Shown: positions 12,697 through 21,762, numbered from the stretch's first letter. The stretch: 64,000 bases of DNA from Anaerolineaceae bacterium oral taxon 439 (GCA_001717545.1 CP017039.1:2542001-2606000); one strand, 5' to 3'. The notes: a model not told the origin generated them from the letters alone. A program made the numbers and translations.

Positions 12697-14001
12697 ATGA
12701 AGAAATTAATGTATGTCGTATTTTTGTTGTGCCTCGCCCTGTTGGTTGCCGGATGCAGCAAGACTGAACCAAGCCAGGCGAACCAAACAGATTCGACGTC
12801 GGAAGAAGCGGCGCCGGTCGCAGAAGCCGAGAAATCCGCCGTTGAAACAGCGATCGAAAAAGCTGAAAAAATGACCCTGGAAGAACTCGAAGCCGCGGCG
12901 AAAGCAGAATTAGAGGCGAATCCCTCGTTGACCTTCAACGCGGATTCGTTGACGTCTGGCGTCAAGAAAGCGTTAGCGGCTTTCGAAGAAAGATACGAAT
13001 GGGCCGCCGGCAGGACCGAATACAACAGCAAAAAAGGAAGCGAATATCAGCCGAAACTCATCGCGGCTCAGAAAGCCAACAGCTATATCGCCGACTTCGT
13101 CATGTTCCAGGACGCGTCGTTTCTCAAAAACGCGATGCTGGATACCGGATTTCTTCTAAGCTACGTCCCGAACGGAGATGAGTTCAAAATTGCTGAAAGC
13201 GACCAGCAGCCTCTCGTCGGCGTAACTTTCAATAAAGTCTTCATCTATTACAACGCCAAAGTCGGCAAGGATCAGCTCCAAAACGTTTGGCAAATGACCG
13301 GCGCGGACGGAGAAAGTTTAAAAGGACTGAAAAACGTCTCTTACCAGAATCCGTTAGGCGAAGACATCAACATGAACTTCCTGATCATGCTGACCAGCGA
13401 CGGAGCCTGCGAACGATTAACCGCCGCCTATAAAGAGTACTTCGGCGTCGACTACGATCCTGCGGCTGAGGAAGTCGAATACCAGAATATTGGCTATAAA
13501 TTCATCGCCGAATTTATCAGGAACGTCGGCTATTGGCATAGCTCCGACACGAGTGAAATCAAAGAAATCAACAACTACGAAGAAGACGGACGGATTATTT
13601 TCGCAGGTCTCAATAAATTAAAAGACTACGAATATTATAAAGACGAATACGCAGAGACGGATCAGTACTATACGAAAACGATATCAGCGTCCGGCTGGAA
13701 TACCGAAGTCCAGGGCTTCAACGGTTTCGTCTACAACATGTGGGCGTTGATCCCGCGAACGGCCCGCCTTCCTTATACGTCGAGCCTGTTCATCCGATAC
13801 CTGCTTTCAGAAGAGGGCTTCAACAAGGGATGGGGCGGAATTCTCGGATATTATTCGCCGAACCAGCTGATTCCATCCGCCGAAGGCGATCTCCCGTTAG
13901 CGTCATGGAAAGAATCCTGCATCGTCGAAGACGTTAATTATATCGACGCTTCGTACGCGACGGTGATTAAGTTTATCAACATGCAACTCGCGGGGAACTA
14001 A
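12697..14001 (+). CDS. ABC transporter substrate-binding lipoprotein (ferric/sugar-phosphate type)
   Basis: A 434-residue extracellular solute-binding protein. Residues 1-20 are a lipoprotein signal with lipobox VAGC (Cys20 lipidated), followed by an acidic, Ser/Ala/Glu-rich linker to about residue 60. The remainder resembles family 1 binding proteins that work with two-domain FbpB/AfuB permeases. It starts at 12697 after GAAAGGA and is first in a four-gene operon with permease, ATPase and aldolase. Systems of this architecture were once all called ferric transporters, but Actinobacillus AfuABC takes up sugar phosphates; the aldolase at the end of this operon favours a phosphorylated sugar here. 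A hairpin in the 71-base gap after the gene (CCCCG at 14003-14007 with CGGGG at 14020-14024) may raise its expression over the permease. Confidence 0.85.
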   Translation: MKKLMYVVFLLCLALLVAGCSKTEPSQANQTDSTSEEAAPVAEAEKSAVETAIEKAEKMTLEELEAAAKAELEANPSLTFNADSLTSGVKKALAAFEERYEWAAGRTEYNSKKGSEYQPKLIAAQKANSYIADFVMFQDASFLKNAMLDTGFLLSYVPNGDEFKIAESDQQPLVGVTFNKVFIYYNAKVGKDQLQNVWQMTGADGESLKGLKNVSYQNPLGEDINMNFLIMLTSDGACERLTAAYKEYFGVDYDPAAEEVEYQNIGYKFIAEFIRNVGYWHSSDTSEIKEINNYEEDGRIIFAGLNKLKDYEYYKDEYAETDQYYTKTISASGWNTEVQGFNGFVYNMWALIPRTARLPYTSSLFIRYLLSEEGFNKGWGGILGYYSPNQLIPSAEGDLPLASWKESCIVEDVNYIDASYATVIKFINMQLAGN

Positions 14002-14072
14002 CCCCCGCTTCAGTCCCTTCGGGGCAGCCAATCATTGCAGAAAGGTAAAGCTTCTGAAAGGGGGGCCTCCTT

Positions 14073-15917
14073 ATGGAAAATAGTAACGTTCAACGATTCA
14101 GGATCGGGAACGATATCCGGTCGTATCTTTCAAAACCAGCCAACGTCATTACGATCGTTTTTCTCGTCGTGCTGATCGCGGCGGTCGTGATCCCATTGTT
14201 CACCCTGCTGATCGGTTCGTTCAGGATCAACGGGAACCAGGAAGCTATCTACGTAGGCGGGGATCTCGTGGACGGAAGCTTTACCTTGAATCATTGGAAA
14301 GAGCTTCTGACAAGCCGCGACTTCAACTACGCAGTCATTAAATTCTGGCGCCCGTTAAGGCAATCAATCGCAATGGCCCTGTTAGCCTGCGCAATCGCGG
14401 TCGGTTTCGGCGGGATCATCGCCTGGTTCATCACCCGGTCGGACCTCGCCGGGAAAAAATTTATTTCAACGATTTTTATTTTCCCGTATATCATGCCAAG
14501 CTGGTCGATGGCCATGTTTTGGGAAAATTTTTTCAAAAATACAAGTATCAACGCGGGGAAAGGCATTTTAGAAACATTAACAGGAATTTGCGTACCTGAG
14601 CCGATCGTTTACGGCCTTTTCCCCTGCGCGATGAGTCTGGGGCTGCATTACGCCCCCTTCGCCTATATCCTGATCGGCGGTATTTTACGCAACATGGACG
14701 CTAACCTCGAAGAAGCGGCGCTCGTCCTGAAAGCGAGCCGCCTGAAGATTCTATATAAAGTCACGCTCCCGATCGTTTTTCCAGCGCTGATCTCCACCGT
14801 GCTCTTAGTTTTTTCGAGCAGTATCAGCAGCTTCGCCGTGCCTTTTTTCCTGAATAAAAGCAGTATCGACAGCGGGAATAACTTCATTTCCATATCGGTC
14901 CAAATGCGAAGCCTGATCAATTCGGGATTCACAAAAGGCCAGGGATACGTCGTCGCGATCGTTCTCATGATCTTCTCCATCATCATCTTAACCATGAACA
15001 ATCGATTAACCGGCGCGCGAAAATCCTTCACGACGGTAACCGGGAAATCGGGACAGGTCTCGCTCGTAAAGCTCGGGAAAGCCAGAACCTTCCTCACAGT
15101 CTTTCTGATCCTGCTGACGGCCTTCTTTGCGTTCGCTCCGCTTCTCTCGTTCGCGATCGAAAGCTTTTTAGAAATCCCCGGCGACTGGTCTACGTTTACG
15201 CTCCGCTATTGGCTTTCTTCCGATCCGTTCGAAGGAAGCCTGAAAGGAGATACGATCGGTATCCTGAAAAGCGTGATCATGTGGAAAGCGCTCGGGCGAA
15301 GCTTAGGGCTTTCGGTTCTGGTTTCGCTGCTCGCCGGAACGTTCGGTATTTTTATCGGATACGCCGTAGCTTCAAAACGCGGAAGCAGAACGACCATGCT
15401 CGTGTCGAATCTGGCGTTCTTACCTTACCTGATTCCGTCGATGAGTTTCGGCGCGGTTTATTTAGCGCTGTCGTATACGAAAGGCTTCACCTGGTTAGAC
15501 GGTTCGATGCTGTTGCTGCTTCTGGTCGGGTCAATTAAATTCATGCCGTTCGCGTCAAGGACGGCGACCGGAGCGATGATGCAGCTGTCCGGAGAGATCG
15601 AGGAAGCCGCGATTATTTTAGGCGTTCCCTGGTGGAAACGCATGGTCCGCGTCCTGTTCCCGATCCAGAAGGCGAGCTTTATCAGCGGGTTCCTGCTGCC
15701 CTTCGTTTCCTGCATGCGGGAATTATCGTTATTCGTCCTTTTAGCGGCGAGCTATACAACCCTGATTACCACCGTTCTGCAGGAATACAGCCGAACCGGA
15801 TTGTCGCAGGCAGCTAACGCAATCAATTTATTGATCATTCTGCTCGTATTAATAATTCAATTTACCATCAGCAAAGTTACCGGCGCAAGCATTGACAGAG
15901 GCGTAGGAGGAAATTAA
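14073..15917 (+). CDS. ABC transporter permease, fused two-domain FbpB/AfuB type
   Basis: A 614-residue inner-membrane permease containing two copies of the six-helix binding-protein-dependent transport domain in one chain. Each half has its EAA coupling loop: EEAALVLKASRLKILYKVTLP near residues 212-232 and EEAAIILGVPWWKRMVRVLFP near 510-530 (both given by position and outline), which contact the ATPase. Halves are separated by a linker around 300-345. The start at 14073 follows a G-rich ribosome-binding site (AAAGGGGGG). The gene ends one base before the ATPase start. The single-chain double permease is typical of ferric, thiamine and sugar-phosphate importers. Confidence 0.92.
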   Translation: MENSNVQRFRIGNDIRSYLSKPANVITIVFLVVLIAAVVIPLFTLLIGSFRINGNQEAIYVGGDLVDGSFTLNHWKELLTSRDFNYAVIKFWRPLRQSIAMALLACAIAVGFGGIIAWFITRSDLAGKKFISTIFIFPYIMPSWSMAMFWENFFKNTSINAGKGILETLTGICVPEPIVYGLFPCAMSLGLHYAPFAYILIGGILRNMDANLEEAALVLKASRLKILYKVTLPIVFPALISTVLLVFSSSISSFAVPFFLNKSSIDSGNNFISISVQMRSLINSGFTKGQGYVVAIVLMIFSIIILTMNNRLTGARKSFTTVTGKSGQVSLVKLGKARTFLTVFLILLTAFFAFAPLLSFAIESFLEIPGDWSTFTLRYWLSSDPFEGSLKGDTIGILKSVIMWKALGRSLGLSVLVSLLAGTFGIFIGYAVASKRGSRTTMLVSNLAFLPYLIPSMSFGAVYLALSYTKGFTWLDGSMLLLLLVGSIKFMPFASRTATGAMMQLSGEIEEAAIILGVPWWKRMVRVLFPIQKASFISGFLLPFVSCMRELSLFVLLAASYTTLITTVLQEYSRTGLSQAANAINLLIILLVLIIQFTISKVTGASIDRGVGGN

Positions 15918-15918
15918 A

Positions 15919-17058
15919 ATGCCGAAAATAACGTTAGAACACGTTGAAAAACGATTTGATAAATTCGTCGCCGTAAAAGATTTAAATATGGTTATCGACG
16001 ATCGGGATTTTATTACGCTCTTAGGACCGTCCGGCTGTGGAAAGACGACGACGCTGCGAATGATCGCAGGGTTAGAATCCCCAACCGAAGGGAAAATTAC
16101 GATCGGAGACAAGGTCGTTTTCGACGCCGCGGCAGGGATCGATATTTCGCCGGCGAAACGCGAGATCGGATTTTTATTTCAGAACTATGCGCTCTGGCCG
16201 CATATGACCGTTTTTCAGAATATCGCGTTCGGCCTGCAGAATCTGAAATGGTCGAAGCCCGAAATCCGTAAAAGAGTCGATGAGATGCTGACGATGCTGA
16301 AAATCGAACAGTTTGAACACCGATACCCGGGCGAGCTATCCGGCGGACAGCAGCAGCGCGTCGCGATCGCCAGGACGCTCGCGCCGAGACCGAAGGTTTT
16401 GTTTATGGACGAACCGTTATCCAACCTTGACGCGAAGCTTCGTCTCGAGATGCGAACGGAGCTGAAACGGCTTCATTCAGAAACGGATTCCACCTTTCTA
16501 TACGTCACGCATGATCAGTTAGAGGCGATGACGCTGGCGACAAAAATCTGCCTGCTAAAAGAAGGCGTCATGCAGCAATACGACGCGCCGCTCGATATTT
16601 ATAATGCGCCGAACAATATTTTCGTCGCCGATTTCGTCGGCAATCCAACCATGAATTTCATTCCGGCGCAAGTCAGGTTGCTGGACGCGCTGCACGCGGA
16701 AATCCAGGCTCTCGGGACGTCGTTCGTACTCAAAAGTAAGATTCCCCTGAATCCGATCGGCGAAAATTCCGCCGGGACGAACGCTGTCTTAGGCGTACGT
16801 CCGGAATTCCTGCACCTTGGATCCGGTCCGCATAAAGGAAAAGTCTACGCGACGCTTCCCGCCGGGATGGAAACAACCGTCAAAATAGATATGAATGATC
16901 TTATCCTGACTTCGGTAGAATTCGGCAGCGTTGACTATGAGCCCGACAGTGAAATCAATTTCGCTATTCACGGAAGCGAGATCATCCTGTTCGACGCCCA
17001 GACAGGGAATAAAATCGGCAAAGGAAAAGTCAGGTACGGCAATGAAGAGCTTCATTAA
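15919..17058 (+). CDS. ABC transporter ATP-binding protein
   Basis: A 379-residue ATPase that powers the preceding permease. Walker A is GPSGCGKTT (36-44), the signature is LSGGQQQR, Walker B is VLFMDEPLSN, and the switch His is in YVTHDQLEA. The region after about residue 235 is a TOBE-type regulatory/coupling domain as in MalK and FbpC. A strong TAGGAGG sits before the ATG, and the stop of the permease gene is one base upstream, so translation is probably coupled. Confidence 0.95.
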   Translation: MPKITLEHVEKRFDKFVAVKDLNMVIDDRDFITLLGPSGCGKTTTLRMIAGLESPTEGKITIGDKVVFDAAAGIDISPAKREIGFLFQNYALWPHMTVFQNIAFGLQNLKWSKPEIRKRVDEMLTMLKIEQFEHRYPGELSGGQQQRVAIARTLAPRPKVLFMDEPLSNLDAKLRLEMRTELKRLHSETDSTFLYVTHDQLEAMTLATKICLLKEGVMQQYDAPLDIYNAPNNIFVADFVGNPTMNFIPAQVRLLDALHAEIQALGTSFVLKSKIPLNPIGENSAGTNAVLGVRPEFLHLGSGPHKGKVYATLPAGMETTVKIDMNDLILTSVEFGSVDYEPDSEINFAIHGSEIILFDAQTGNKIGKGKVRYGNEELH

Positions 17059-17112
17059 GCCCGCCGCCTGTTTTTTATACTCTTTTATTATTAAGGATTC
17101 AGAAAAAAATAA

Positions 17113-17970
17113 ATGGCACTCGTAACGTTAGCATCAATTTTAAGTAGTACGCGGAAACAAAGCTACGCGGTCGGCGCTTTCAACTTCAACGGGATTGAGG
17201 ATTCAAGAGGGATCTTAGACGCCGCGATTCAAAAGAAATCCCCTGTTATCCTGATGGCGAGCGTCAGCGCGGTAGCGTACTTCGGCGGACCAGAAGCGAT
17301 CGCCGGATTCGTTCAGGGAATAACCCGATCGCTGGAAATCCCCGTCGCGCTGCATTTGGATCACGCCGAAGAACTCGATCTGATTTTCAGCTGCGTCGAC
17401 GCCGGATTTACTTCGGTCATGATCGACGCGTCAAAAAAATCGTATGAAGAAAATATCGCGATCACGCGCGAAGTCGTCCAGTATGCGCATGAACAGAGCG
17501 TCTCGGTTGAAGCCGAATTAGGAAAAATCGGCGGAAGAGAAGAGAATATATCCGTATCGGCAAGAGAAGCTTCCATGACCGATCCGAAAGCTGTTCCCGA
17601 GTTCATTTCCCGGACGGGAATCGACGCATTAGCGGTCGCGATCGGAACCGCGCATGGTTTTTATAAGGAAGATCCCCTGTTGGATTTTGAGCGCCTGGAA
17701 AAAATCCGTTCGCTGACCGACACTCCGCTTGTCCTTCATGGCGGAACCGGACTGACCGAAGCGGATTTCATTCACTGCGTAAAATCCGGCATCAGCAAAA
17801 TCAACGTTGGCACGGAGCTTAAATACTGCTGCAGCCAGACGGTCCGGAAAAGCGTCGAAACGCAGCCGGATCAGATCGATATCCGAAAATTGGTCGGGCC
17901 CGCGCGTAAAAACTGCGAAGAGATCGTTTTGAAGAAAATCGAGCTGTTCGGAAGCGCGAATAAAGGGTAA
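17113..17970 (+). CDS. class II ketose-bisphosphate aldolase (fructose/tagatose-bisphosphate type)
   Basis: A 285-residue zinc-dependent class II aldolase that cleaves a ketose-1,6-bisphosphate to dihydroxyacetone phosphate and an aldehyde. Visible features are GAFNFN near 21-26, HLDHAEE with Asp83 and zinc ligand His84, zinc ligand His in GTAHGFYK near 181, and the third in LHGGTGL near 213, followed by the phosphate-binding ISKINVGTEL. The size and motifs fit the KbaY/GatY/FbaA branch. AAGGA precedes the ATG. It is the last gene of the AfuABC-like operon, suggesting the imported compound is converted to, or already is, a ketose phosphate. The sugar epimer cannot be read from sequence. Confidence 0.88.
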   Translation: MALVTLASILSSTRKQSYAVGAFNFNGIEDSRGILDAAIQKKSPVILMASVSAVAYFGGPEAIAGFVQGITRSLEIPVALHLDHAEELDLIFSCVDAGFTSVMIDASKKSYEENIAITREVVQYAHEQSVSVEAELGKIGGREENISVSAREASMTDPKAVPEFISRTGIDALAVAIGTAHGFYKEDPLLDFERLEKIRSLTDTPLVLHGGTGLTEADFIHCVKSGISKINVGTELKYCCSQTVRKSVETQPDQIDIRKLVGPARKNCEEIVLKKIELFGSANKG

Positions 17971-18002
17971 GCTTACCGCTTTACCTTGACAATCTGATTA
18001 TC

Positions 18003-18032
18003 GAAAACCTCCTGCGAAAATCAGGAGGTTTC
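18003..18032 (+). terminator. terminator of the transporter-aldolase operon
   Basis: AAACCTCCTG (18005-18014) and CAGGAGGTTT (18022-18031) pair perfectly around a 7-base loop. The T tract is short. The element, with upstream TCTGATTATC, closely resembles the attenuator terminator before argG. From here to 18230 I see no gene. Confidence 0.7.
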
Positions 18033-18230
18033 AGTATAAAAATCCGCCGCGCCCTGATTCGCTCTATTAACAAAATTCATAAACTGCCGCTCAAAAAAGG
18101 ACTCCTGCTTTCAACAATTGAAGCCCGGTAAATTTGCCTTAAAGCAATATAGACAGGCAAGAAAAAAAGTGGCAAACTCTTAATCTAAGCGCAGGACAAT
18201 CCTGTTCATAGCTCAGAGAAAGGAGATATC

Positions 18231-18836
18231 ATGAGCAACGATAAACCTTCAAGGACCATTCTTTTAGCCGCATTCGTTCTCTTCACCCTTTTATTCGCCT
18301 TTAACGCCGCGACCGCAGATCAGGGCGCTGTCCAGCTGAAATCGCTGACGACAGATGAAAAGCTCTTTTCCGCGACAGCCTGCGTCGAGCTTCCATCGAT
18401 TGACCCATGGTGGCCGGAGGTCGCCTTAGAGATCGACGGTGAACCCATGCCCGAAATCGGAATCACGCTCATCGACGCGAAGAAGCCGGAAACAATGCGC
18501 AGCAGGAATCGCTGTTACCTGTTTGAAATCCCGATTCAGCCGCGGGCGGAAAGAATCGGAACCGCCGTTTTCAGAATCGTCAGCGTCCTCCTGGACCGCC
18601 AGCCTGACCTCGCGAGCGAGGCGTACATAAGCACGCTGAAAAACCACGTTCAGAAAACCGTCCCAGAACTGGATTTCAAAATCGAAACGGTTCAGGCGGA
18701 AATGGGCGGCGGAATCAAGCTGACGATCAGCGCCAAACCGGACGATATGACGGAAGAAGAAGCCACCCGAATCATCCGGCAGGCCGCAAACCTCGAATTT
18801 CCGATCAATTGGGAGCTTCCGGTCCATGTTTACTAA
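18231..18836 (+). CDS. secreted or membrane-anchored protein of unknown function
   Basis: A 201-residue protein I do not recognise. Residues 9-29 form a signal peptide or single membrane anchor (ILLAAFVLFTLLFAFNAATA), so the rest is outside the membrane. Two cysteines in the mature part (in TACVELP and NRCYLFE) could form a disulphide. The C-terminal half alternates charged and hydrophobic residues (KIETVQAEMGGGIKLTISA) as in a small alpha/beta domain. A strong AAAGGAG lies before the ATG. It stands alone between the transporter operon terminator and the argG leader. I infer no function. Confidence 0.75.
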   Translation: MSNDKPSRTILLAAFVLFTLLFAFNAATADQGAVQLKSLTTDEKLFSATACVELPSIDPWWPEVALEIDGEPMPEIGITLIDAKKPETMRSRNRCYLFEIPIQPRAERIGTAVFRIVSVLLDRQPDLASEAYISTLKNHVQKTVPELDFKIETVQAEMGGGIKLTISAKPDDMTEEEATRIIRQAANLEFPINWELPVHVY

Positions 18837-18884
18837 GGCGGGAGGCAATCGAGAGCTGGGAATACCGGATTTCACCCGCCAAAC

Positions 18885-18912
18885 TTGACAGCTTTCCAAA
18901 CAACCCTATAAT
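18885..18912 (+). promoter_or_regulatory. consensus promoter of the argGH leader
   Basis: TTGACA (18885-18890), a 16-base spacer and TATAAT (18907-18912) are both perfect consensus hexamers. The expected transcript start, seven to eight bases on, coincides with the ATG of the leader peptide at 18920. Confidence 0.9.
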
Positions 18913-18919
18913 TAGCTCC

Positions 18920-18988
18920 ATGAATCAAGAGCAGATCCACCACAGCATCCGACGACGAATCCGAATTCAAAATCATCCGCGGAGTTAA
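18920..18988 (+). CDS. arginine-rich attenuator leader peptide
   Basis: A 22-codon reading frame beginning at the predicted transcript start. Arginine occupies positions 11, 12, 13, 15 and 21 (codons CGA, CGA, CGA, CGA, CGG), that is 5 of 22 residues with an RRRIR core. It lies between a consensus promoter and an intrinsic terminator just before argG, the layout of ribosome-mediated attenuators such as those of the his, trp and phe operons. No Shine-Dalgarno is present; the ATG would be at the 5' end of the mRNA, so leaderless initiation is inferred. A ribosome stalled on codons 11-15 would leave bases 18979-18992 free; one reaching the stop (18986-18988) would cover them. Confidence 0.8.
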   Translation: MNQEQIHHSIRRRIRIQNHPRS

Positions 18989-18992
18989 CGGG
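18979..18992 (+). promoter_or_regulatory. antiterminator arm of the argGH leader
   Basis: Bases 18979-18992 (GCGGAGTTAACGGG) can pair with 19022-19035 (CTCCTGAATTCCGC) at 12 of 14 positions, including an unbroken 8-bp run 18979-18986 with 19028-19035. The partner covers the loop and most of the 5' arm of the terminator, so the two structures exclude each other. A weaker 5-bp pairing of 18964-18968 with 18982-18986 could sequester this arm. Confidence 0.65.
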
Positions 18993-19015
18993 TTCGTTTA
19001 ATCTATCTGGTTATC

Positions 19016-19048
19016 AAAGACCTCCTGAATTCCGCAGGAGGTCTTTTT
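19016..19048 (+). terminator. attenuator terminator before argG
   Basis: AAAGACCTCCTG (19016-19027) pairs perfectly over 12 bp with CAGGAGGTCTTT (19035-19046) around a 7-base loop and runs into T5. It lies 27 bases upstream of the argG start with no full gene before it, so it serves to block entry into argGH rather than to end a gene. Confidence 0.9.
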
Positions 19049-19074
19049 ATATAAAAAAACAGGAGCCATTGAAC

Positions 19075-20316
19075 ATGTCGCAGAAATTGAACAAAGTTGT
19101 TTTAGCGTATTCGGGCGGATTAGACACTTCCGCAATTATTCCCTGGCTGATCGAAACGTACGGCTGCGAAGTGGTTTGCGCCTGCGCCAACGTCGGACAG
19201 GAAGAAGAACTCGCCGGACTGGAAGAGCGCGCGAAAGCCTCGGGGGCCTCGAAGCTGTACGTTCAGGACCTGACGGACGAGCTCTGCGAATCGTATATCT
19301 GGCCGATGATCAAGTCGGGAGCGGTCTACGAGAAAAACTACCTGCTCGGGACGTCGATCGCGCGCCCGATCGTCGCGAAATGGCTGGTTGAGATCGCTGA
19401 AAAAGAAAACGCCGACGCGATTGCGCATGGCTGTACCGGAAAAGGCAACGATCAGGTCCGCTTCGAAAACACGATTCAGGCGCTCAATCCGAATTTAGAC
19501 GTCATCGCGCCGTGGCGCGTCTGGAATTTTACTTCGCGCGAGGACCTGATCGCGTATATCGAATCGAAAAACCTCCCCTATCCGGACACGGCGCGCAACC
19601 CGAAGCTGTTCAGCCGCGACCGCAACATCTGGCACATTTCGCATGAAGGCGGGCCGATCGAAGCGATCGACGCCGAACCGGACGAAGCCTGGTACGTGCT
19701 GACCGTGTCGCCGGAAGCCGCGCCGGATCAGGCCGAAACCGTCGGGATCGAGTTCGTCGCCGGAGAAGCCGTCGCGCTGAACGGAAAGAAAATGAAACCC
19801 GCCGAGCTCCTCCGCGAGCTGAATCGAATCGGCGGACGGCACGGGATCGGACGCACGAATATCGTCGAGAACCGGCTTGTCGGAATGAAATCGCATGGCC
19901 TGTACGAAAATCCGGGCGGCTCGATCCTCTACGAGGCGCATACACAGCTTGAATCGATTACGCTCGACCGCGACACGCAGCATTTTAAAGAGATGGCCGC
20001 CGTCCGCTATAGCGAGCTGATCTACAACGGCCAGTGGTTTTCGCCGCTCTGCGATTCGCTGAACGCTTTTTTCGCGGAAAGCAACCGCAGCGTTACCGGC
20101 ATGGTAAAGCTCAAGCTGTACAAAGGCAATATCATCCCGGTCGGCATCTCGTCGCCCTTCTCCCTTTATTCCGAAAAAATCGCGTCCTTCGGGGACGTCA
20201 CCCTCTACGACCACAAAGACGCGACCGGCTTTATCCGCTGTTTCACGCTTCCGAGCCGCGTCCGCTCCGCAATGGAAAAAGGTCAGGGTAAAGCGATTTC
20301 AGCCGATCTAAACTGA
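19075..20316 (+). CDS. argG: argininosuccinate synthase
   Basis: A 413-residue enzyme that joins citrulline and aspartate with ATP to give argininosuccinate, the penultimate step of arginine synthesis. The N-terminal P-loop VLAYSGGLDTS is the ATP-binding signature; GCTGKGNDQVRFE follows near residue 120. Length is normal. The ATG at 19075 is chosen because AGGAG (19061-19065) is nine bases upstream; an in-frame TTG at 19069 would be only three bases from it. argH follows after 57 bases. Expression is predicted to depend on the Arg leader peptide and terminator upstream. Confidence 0.98.
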   Translation: MSQKLNKVVLAYSGGLDTSAIIPWLIETYGCEVVCACANVGQEEELAGLEERAKASGASKLYVQDLTDELCESYIWPMIKSGAVYEKNYLLGTSIARPIVAKWLVEIAEKENADAIAHGCTGKGNDQVRFENTIQALNPNLDVIAPWRVWNFTSREDLIAYIESKNLPYPDTARNPKLFSRDRNIWHISHEGGPIEAIDAEPDEAWYVLTVSPEAAPDQAETVGIEFVAGEAVALNGKKMKPAELLRELNRIGGRHGIGRTNIVENRLVGMKSHGLYENPGGSILYEAHTQLESITLDRDTQHFKEMAAVRYSELIYNGQWFSPLCDSLNAFFAESNRSVTGMVKLKLYKGNIIPVGISSPFSLYSEKIASFGDVTLYDHKDATGFIRCFTLPSRVRSAMEKGQGKAISADLN

Positions 20317-20373
20317 AGCTCACGGGCTTTCCGGCGAAAACCGAACGACAGTCAGCAGAGACAAGGGGTAAAC

Positions 20374-21762
20374 ATGCAGGAAAAAACAATCTGGTCAGGC
20401 GGACGGCTCAGCGCCGATCTCGACATCGATCTTTCAGCGCTGAATCAGTCCTTATCGATCGACCAGCGCATGGCGCAGCAGGATATTCAGGGAAGCCGCG
20501 CCTGGTGCAAGGCGATCGCGCAGGCCGGAATCCTTACGGAAGAAGAATTCCGACAGATCGACGCCGGCTTAGCGAAATCAGGCGCCGATTTAGCCGACGG
20601 AACCTTCCAATTCCGGCCGGACGACGAAGATATTCATTCCGCCGTCGAACGTCAGCTCAGCGAAGAAATCGGACCTGTCGCCGGAAAGCTTCATACCGGA
20701 CGCAGCCGCAACGATCAGGTCGCGACCGATTTCAGGTTATGGTTAAAGGATCAGATCCCCGATCTCATCTCGGAAATCCTGCGGCTGGAAAGCGTCCTCG
20801 TCGATCGCGCCGAGTCCGACCAGGGGATCATTCTCCCGGGCTACACGCACTTCCAACAGGCCCAGCCGATCCTGCTCAGCCATTGGTGGCTCGCGCATTT
20901 CTGGGCATTCGAACGCGACCGCCGCCGCTTCATTGAAACGCTTGAACGGCTCGACGTCTGTCCGCTGGGGTCCGGGGCGCTCGCGGGAACGACCGTCCCG
21001 ATCGATCGTTTCGCGCTCGCCGCCGACCTTGGCTTCCGTCAGCCCGCGGAGAACAGTCTCGACGCCGTTTCCGACCGCGATTTCGCCGTCGATTTCCTGT
21101 ATAGCTGCGCGATGATCGCGACGCATCTCAGCCGACTCGCTGAAGCGCTCATCCTGTACACAACCGTCGAATATGGATACCTGACGCTCTCCGACCGCTT
21201 TTCGACCGGGTCCAGTCTCATGCCGCAGAAGAAGAACCCCGATTCGCTCGAGCTCGTCCGCGCGCAGGCCGGAATTCAGCAGGGACGATTAACCGCGCTG
21301 ATGGCGGTATTGAAGGGACTGCCGTCTGCATATGATAAGGACCTTCAGGAAGATAAGCGGCTGACGTTCGAGGCATTCGATACCGCGGTCCTGACGCTGA
21401 AAGTCATGCGCGGCGCGATCGCAACGCTGACTGTCAACGCGGACCGCACCCGAGCCGCGCTGCGTCCGGACGCCTACGCGACCGACGCCGCCGATTACCT
21501 CGTCCGAAAAGGCGTCCCCTTCCGCGAGGCGCATCATATCATCGGGAAGCTCGTCAGACGGGCTGAACTCGCCGGAACGACGCTGGAACGGCTCCCGCTG
21601 GCGGACTGGCGAACCGAATCCGAACGTTTCGAAGCCGACGTATTTTCAATCTTTACGCCGGAAGCCGCCGTCGCCGCAAGGTCCGCGTTCGGCGGGACCG
21701 CGCCGGCGCGTGTCCGGGAAGGGATCCTGTTGGCTAAAGCCGCTCTTTCCGAACCGCTTTAG
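20374..21762 (+). CDS. argH: argininosuccinate lyase
   Basis: A 462-residue enzyme of the fumarase/aspartase superfamily that splits argininosuccinate into arginine and fumarate. The signature GSSLMPQKKNPD is near residues 279-290; HTGRSRNDQVATD near 108-120 and THFQQAQP near 157-164 (catalytic His) are also intact. AAGGGG precedes the ATG. It is co-transcribed with argG and so under the same leader. An inverted repeat after the gene may end the operon. Confidence 0.98.
   Translation: MQEKTIWSGGRLSADLDIDLSALNQSLSIDQRMAQQDIQGSRAWCKAIAQAGILTEEEFRQIDAGLAKSGADLADGTFQFRPDDEDIHSAVERQLSEEIGPVAGKLHTGRSRNDQVATDFRLWLKDQIPDLISEILRLESVLVDRAESDQGIILPGYTHFQQAQPILLSHWWLAHFWAFERDRRRFIETLERLDVCPLGSGALAGTTVPIDRFALAADLGFRQPAENSLDAVSDRDFAVDFLYSCAMIATHLSRLAEALILYTTVEYGYLTLSDRFSTGSSLMPQKKNPDSLELVRAQAGIQQGRLTALMAVLKGLPSAYDKDLQEDKRLTFEAFDTAVLTLKVMRGAIATLTVNADRTRAALRPDAYATDAADYLVRKGVPFREAHHIIGKLVRRAELAGTTLERLPLADWRTESERFEADVFSIFTPEAAVAARSAFGGTAPARVREGILLAKAALSEPL

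Noticed and set aside
18989-19048. T-box riboswitch before argG
   Set aside because: No T-box consensus or specifier stem is visible. The small Arg-rich frame and complementary segments explain the leader better.
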